DNA of 6,848 nt from Spirochaetaceae bacterium (GTDB taxonomy: Bacteria; Spirochaetota; Spirochaetia; Treponematales; Breznakiellaceae): assembly GCA_031257075.1 (NCBI GenBank), contig JAIRPM010000033.1, positions 1-6,848 on the forward strand. The letters are read 5' to 3'. The position numbers and the translations under genes are program-made. Of the stretch, positions 4,742 through 6,848 are shown piece after piece. Numbering within the stretch: the stretch's first letter is position 1; each line of letters begins with the position of its first letter. The notes below the pieces were generated by a model, which saw nothing but the letters and a program-made list of their open reading frames with translations, made no database searches and was not told the origin of the DNA.

Positions 4742-5968
4742 ATGATAACGAATATTTTTAAGTGGATTGATAATCAGCGGAACCTTGTTGTAGAACTTGA
4801 ACGTGAACTCTGCAAACGCCCTGCAATTTCTCCCGGTTCGGGCGGAGAAGGCGAATTGGAAAAAACCGTTTTTCTTCAAAACTGGCTTGTAAGCCATGGT
4901 ATTACCGCGCTTGCCCGGTATGATGCCCCTGACCCCCGTGCCAAAGGCGGCATACGTCCAAACCTTGTTGCCACATTGCCCGGGCGCTCAGGCGGTGGAG
5001 CGCTCTGGCTTATCGCTCATATTGATGTAGTCCCGCCCGGTGAAGCGGCGTTGTGGGAAAGCGACCCATGGACTCTCGTAGAAAAAAATGGCCGGCTCAT
5101 AGGGCGCGGTGTCGAGGATAATCAGCAGGGCCTTTGCGCGGCGGTTCTTGCCGCGTTAGCCCTTGCTGCAAATGGCGCGAAACCTGAGCGCGTTACGCAT
5201 ATCCTTTTTGCCGCCGATGAGGAATGCGGGAGCGTTTATGGTATTGAATGGCTGCTTGCCCATAAACCGGAACTTTTTAGCAAAGACGATTGGGCGCTCG
5301 TTCCCGATTCCGGTTCCAGCGATGGACTTGCTATTGAGGTTGCCGAAAAAAATATGCTCTGGGTGCGTTTTCGCACGATAGGCAAACAGGCGCATGCTTC
5401 GCGCCCTGACCAGGGTATAAACGCGCATCTTGCCGGTGCGGAATTGGCGCTGGCGCTGCACACTCAACTGCATGAATTCTTTGACAAACACGATATGCTG
5501 TTTGAACCGCCCTATTCGACATTTCAAATTACCAAAAAAGAAGCGAATGTGCCGAACATAAACACAATACCGGGCGATGATGTATTCTATGTTGATATGC
5601 GCATACTTCCATGTTATACCAACAGCGAAGTACTGTCAAAAATCGATGCCATTGTCCATGCGGTTGAATTGAAACATAACGTCCGCATTCAAACAAGCGC
5701 CGCGCAGGCGCATGAATCAAGGCCTACAAGCACCGGCGTTCCGCTTGTTACCGAACTTTCCCGGCACATACAGACCGTTTACGGAGGCACTGCGCGCCCT
5801 GTAGGGATAGGCGGCGGGACAGTCGCAGCATTTTTACGCAACGCCGGGATGGATGCCGTTGTGTGGAGCCGCCTTGATGATACAGCCCACCAGCCAAACG
5901 AGTATGCTCTTTTGGACAATATTATTGGCGATGCAAAAGTAATGGCCGCCCTTATGTTGGGCGGTTGA
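4742..5968 (+). CDS. M20-family metallo-hydrolase (ArgE/DapE/ACY1 type)
   Basis: A 408-residue cytoplasmic di-zinc amidohydrolase or peptidase of normal family length. Visible catalytic residues are His93 and Asp95 (AHIDVVPPG), bridging Asp126 (GRGVEDNQQG), general base Glu160 and ligand Glu161 (AADEECGS), Asp189 (VPDSG) and His383 (DDTAHQPNEY). The dimerisation lid occupies about 200-315, with GKQAHASRPDQGINA at 214-228 including the conserved His218. The pattern RYDAPDPR, the WESDPW segment, PPYSTF, TKKEANVPNINTIPG and GIGGGTVAAFLR identify the subgroup usually called M20 family metallo-hydrolase, sometimes misnamed as a diaminopimelate aminotransferase. Its substrate is not established; N-acyl amino acids or dipeptides are likely from family chemistry. 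The ATG at 4742 lies 16 bases after tRNA-Gly and has no Shine-Dalgarno sequence, which suggests a shared transcript with the tRNA. All metal ligands are intact. Confidence 0.9.
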   Translation: MITNIFKWIDNQRNLVVELERELCKRPAISPGSGGEGELEKTVFLQNWLVSHGITALARYDAPDPRAKGGIRPNLVATLPGRSGGGALWLIAHIDVVPPGEAALWESDPWTLVEKNGRLIGRGVEDNQQGLCAAVLAALALAANGAKPERVTHILFAADEECGSVYGIEWLLAHKPELFSKDDWALVPDSGSSDGLAIEVAEKNMLWVRFRTIGKQAHASRPDQGINAHLAGAELALALHTQLHEFFDKHDMLFEPPYSTFQITKKEANVPNINTIPGDDVFYVDMRILPCYTNSEVLSKIDAIVHAVELKHNVRIQTSAAQAHESRPTSTGVPLVTELSRHIQTVYGGTARPVGIGGGTVAAFLRNAGMDAVVWSRLDDTAHQPNEYALLDNIIGDAKVMAALMLGG

Positions 5969-5972
5969 TTAT

Positions 5973-5995
5973 GGCATCTGCCGGGGCGGATGGCC
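5973..5995 (+). terminator. GC-rich hairpin after the M20 gene, no U tract
   Basis: Four bases after the TGA at 5966-5968, GGCATCTGC pairs with GCGGATGGCC as a 9-base-pair stem with one G-U pair, one bulged G and a CGGG loop. There is no T run after it, so termination would need Rho, or the hairpin serves only to protect the 3' end. Its position between the M20 stop and the atpD promoter suits an operon boundary. Confidence 0.4.
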
Positions 5996-6023
5996 GAGGC
6001 AAACTGCCGCATTGAACAGTGCC

Positions 6024-6052
6024 TTCACAAAATTGCACCGGTATGCTAGTAT
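6024..6052 (+). promoter_or_regulatory. Sigma-70-type promoter of atpD
   Basis: -35 TTCACA (6024-6029, 5 of 6 matches), 17-base spacer, and -10 TAGTAT (6047-6052, 4 of 6) extended by TGC. TATGAT at 6050-6055 is an overlapping alternative -10 with a better hexamer but a 20-base spacer. The predicted start near 6059 leaves a leader of about 20 bases that includes the ribosome site. This separates the ATP synthase unit from the M20 gene. Confidence 0.6.
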
Positions 6053-6064
6053 GATTTACCACGC

Positions 6065-6072
6065 AAAAGGAG
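6065..6072 (+). promoter_or_regulatory. Strong Shine-Dalgarno site of atpD
   Basis: AAAAGGAG ends 6 bases before the ATG at 6079. It fixes the start codon and is the only strong Shine-Dalgarno sequence in this window; the other six genes have weak sites or none. Confidence 0.85.
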
Positions 6073-6078
6073 TTTCCG

Positions 6079-6848
6079 ATGGCAGGTACAGGCATTGTTA
6101 CCCAGATTGTTGGGCCGGTAGTGGATGTTCGCTTTAACGAAGGCGAAATACCGGCGATTTTGAACGCGCTTCATATCAAGGACAAAGACAGGACAGTTAC
6201 GTTGGAGGTGCTTCAGCATATAGGCGACAACCGTGTCCGCACGGTTGCCATGTCCGCCACCGAAGGACTGGCGCGGGGGCTGGAGGCGGTAGATACAGGC
6301 TATCCCATCCGTGTGCCTGTGGGCGAGGAAGTGCTGGGGCGCATGTTCAGCGTAACGGGCGAAACTATTGACGACAAAGGCGCGTTCAGCGCATCCCAAT
6401 GCGCGTCCATACACCGGGGGCCGCCGGCATTTTCCGAGCAAAAGCCGGCAACGGAAGTGTTTGAGACCGGCATCAAGGTCATCGACCTTATTGCCCCATA
6501 CGCCAAGGGCGGCAAGATAGGGCTTTTTGGCGGCGCGGGTGTCGGCAAAACCGTCATCATTATGGAACTGATACGGAACATTGCCACAGAACATTCCGGC
6601 TATTCGGTGTTTGCCGGAGTAGGCGAGCGCAGCCGCGAAGGAAACGACCTCTGGCACGAAATGACCGAATCCGGCGTTGTAAACAAAACAGCCCTCGTCT
6701 TTGGACAGATGAACGAACCGCCCGGTGCCCGTATGCGGGTTGCCCTTTCGGGACTCACGATGGCGGAACATTTCCGCGATGAATCCGGTCAGGATGTGCT
6801 TCTTTTTATTGACAACATATTCCGTTTTATACAGGCAGGCGCGGAGGT
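6079..6848 (+). CDS. atpD: F1 ATP synthase subunit beta, N-terminal 256 residues
   Basis: Catalytic beta subunit of an F-type ATP synthase, on the cytoplasmic F1 head, which makes or hydrolyses ATP. The gene runs off the window; about 55% of the usual 460-480 residues are present. The N-terminal beta-barrel begins GIVTQIVGPVVDVRF (5-19). The nucleotide-binding domain has the Walker A P-loop GGAGVGKT (151-158), catalytic Glu183 in GVGERSREGNDLW (180-192), GQMNEPPGARMR (209-220) and Walker B LLFIDN (241-246). GVGERSREGNDLW and the matching flanks are those of conventional F-type beta, not alpha, not V/A-type subunits, and not the divergent N-ATPase beta. The frame stays open to the last base. 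It has its own promoter and strong ribosome site and is preceded by an unrelated M20 gene instead of atpG, so it stands first in its unit, as in organisms with an atpDC-first order. atpC is expected downstream. Confidence 0.96.
   Translation, partial: MAGTGIVTQIVGPVVDVRFNEGEIPAILNALHIKDKDRTVTLEVLQHIGDNRVRTVAMSATEGLARGLEAVDTGYPIRVPVGEEVLGRMFSVTGETIDDKGAFSASQCASIHRGPPAFSEQKPATEVFETGIKVIDLIAPYAKGGKIGLFGGAGVGKTVIIMELIRNIATEHSGYSVFAGVGERSREGNDLWHEMTESGVVNKTALVFGQMNEPPGARMRVALSGLTMAEHFRDESGQDVLLFIDNIFRFIQAGAE

Noticed and set aside
5971..6015. Tiny open frame of 14 codons between the M20 gene and atpD
   Set aside because: No ribosome site, no similarity, and most of it is a GC-rich hairpin at the end of the M20 transcript.
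6046..6771. 241-codon open frame on the minus strand opposite atpD
   Set aside because: It lies antisense to a highly conserved atpD, and its length is explained by the codon bias of atpD. It has no ribosome site and no recognisable domain.
6079..6848. Na+-dependent N-ATPase operon, which also begins with atpD
   Set aside because: From memory, N-ATPase beta subunits read GIGER-REGEELY around the catalytic Glu; here the sequence is GVGERSREGNDLW with conventional flanks. Gene order alone is not enough without downstream genes.
1..6848. CRISPR array, insertion sequence, prophage or defence island
   Set aside because: No regularly spaced repeats, no transposase or integrase, no terminal inverted repeats with target duplications, and no toxin-antitoxin or nuclease genes were seen. 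The genes are mostly housekeeping or metabolic.

Overview
The window looks like one end of a metagenomic or draft-assembly contig from a host-associated bacterium, most likely a spirochaete of the Treponema group (about 0.6 confidence). The grounds are the style of the RimO protein (GCAKNQVESE start), a lipoprotein with a glucosaminidase domain directly upstream of rimO, an M20 metallo-hydrolase of the type common in treponemes, a tRNA gene without an encoded CCA end, and moderate G+C. None of these is decisive, and no 16S rRNA is present. Bases 1-26 are not genomic: they match the 3' end of the Illumina TruSeq read-1 adapter.

Left part (27-2344): the N-terminal 81 residues of an Sfp-type 4'-phosphopantetheinyl transferase run leftwards into the adapter. 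Divergent from it is a two-gene unit: a cell-wall glucosaminidase lipoprotein (378-992), then rimO (1013-2344), the ribosomal protein S12 methylthiotransferase, after a 20-base gap.

Middle part (2348-4505, minus strand): a 510-residue membrane protein made of two DUF1538 repeats meets rimO tail to tail with 3 bases between the stops. Upstream of it is a small cytoplasmic protein resembling the RsbRD N-terminal (stressosome or sensor) domain. Each of these genes has its own promoter-like sequence.

Right part (4595-6848, plus strand): a tRNA-Gly(UCC) with an unusual T-loop, then 16 bases later an M20 metallo-hydrolase without a Shine-Dalgarno sequence. A separate promoter and the only strong Shine-Dalgarno of the window lead into atpD, the F1 ATP synthase beta subunit, which is cut by the window end after 256 codons.

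The most interesting pattern is regulatory. All three minus-strand genes carry an extended -10 element (TGN followed by TAAAGT, TAAAGT or TAAACT) ending only 7-8 bases before the start codon. This predicts leaderless or nearly leaderless mRNAs. atpD in contrast has a promoter, a short leader and a strong ribosome site. The second point of interest is atpD standing first in its transcription unit, and being F-type at all if the host is a treponeme. I found no CRISPR array, insertion sequence, prophage or defence system. No gene-free stretch exceeds 150 bases.
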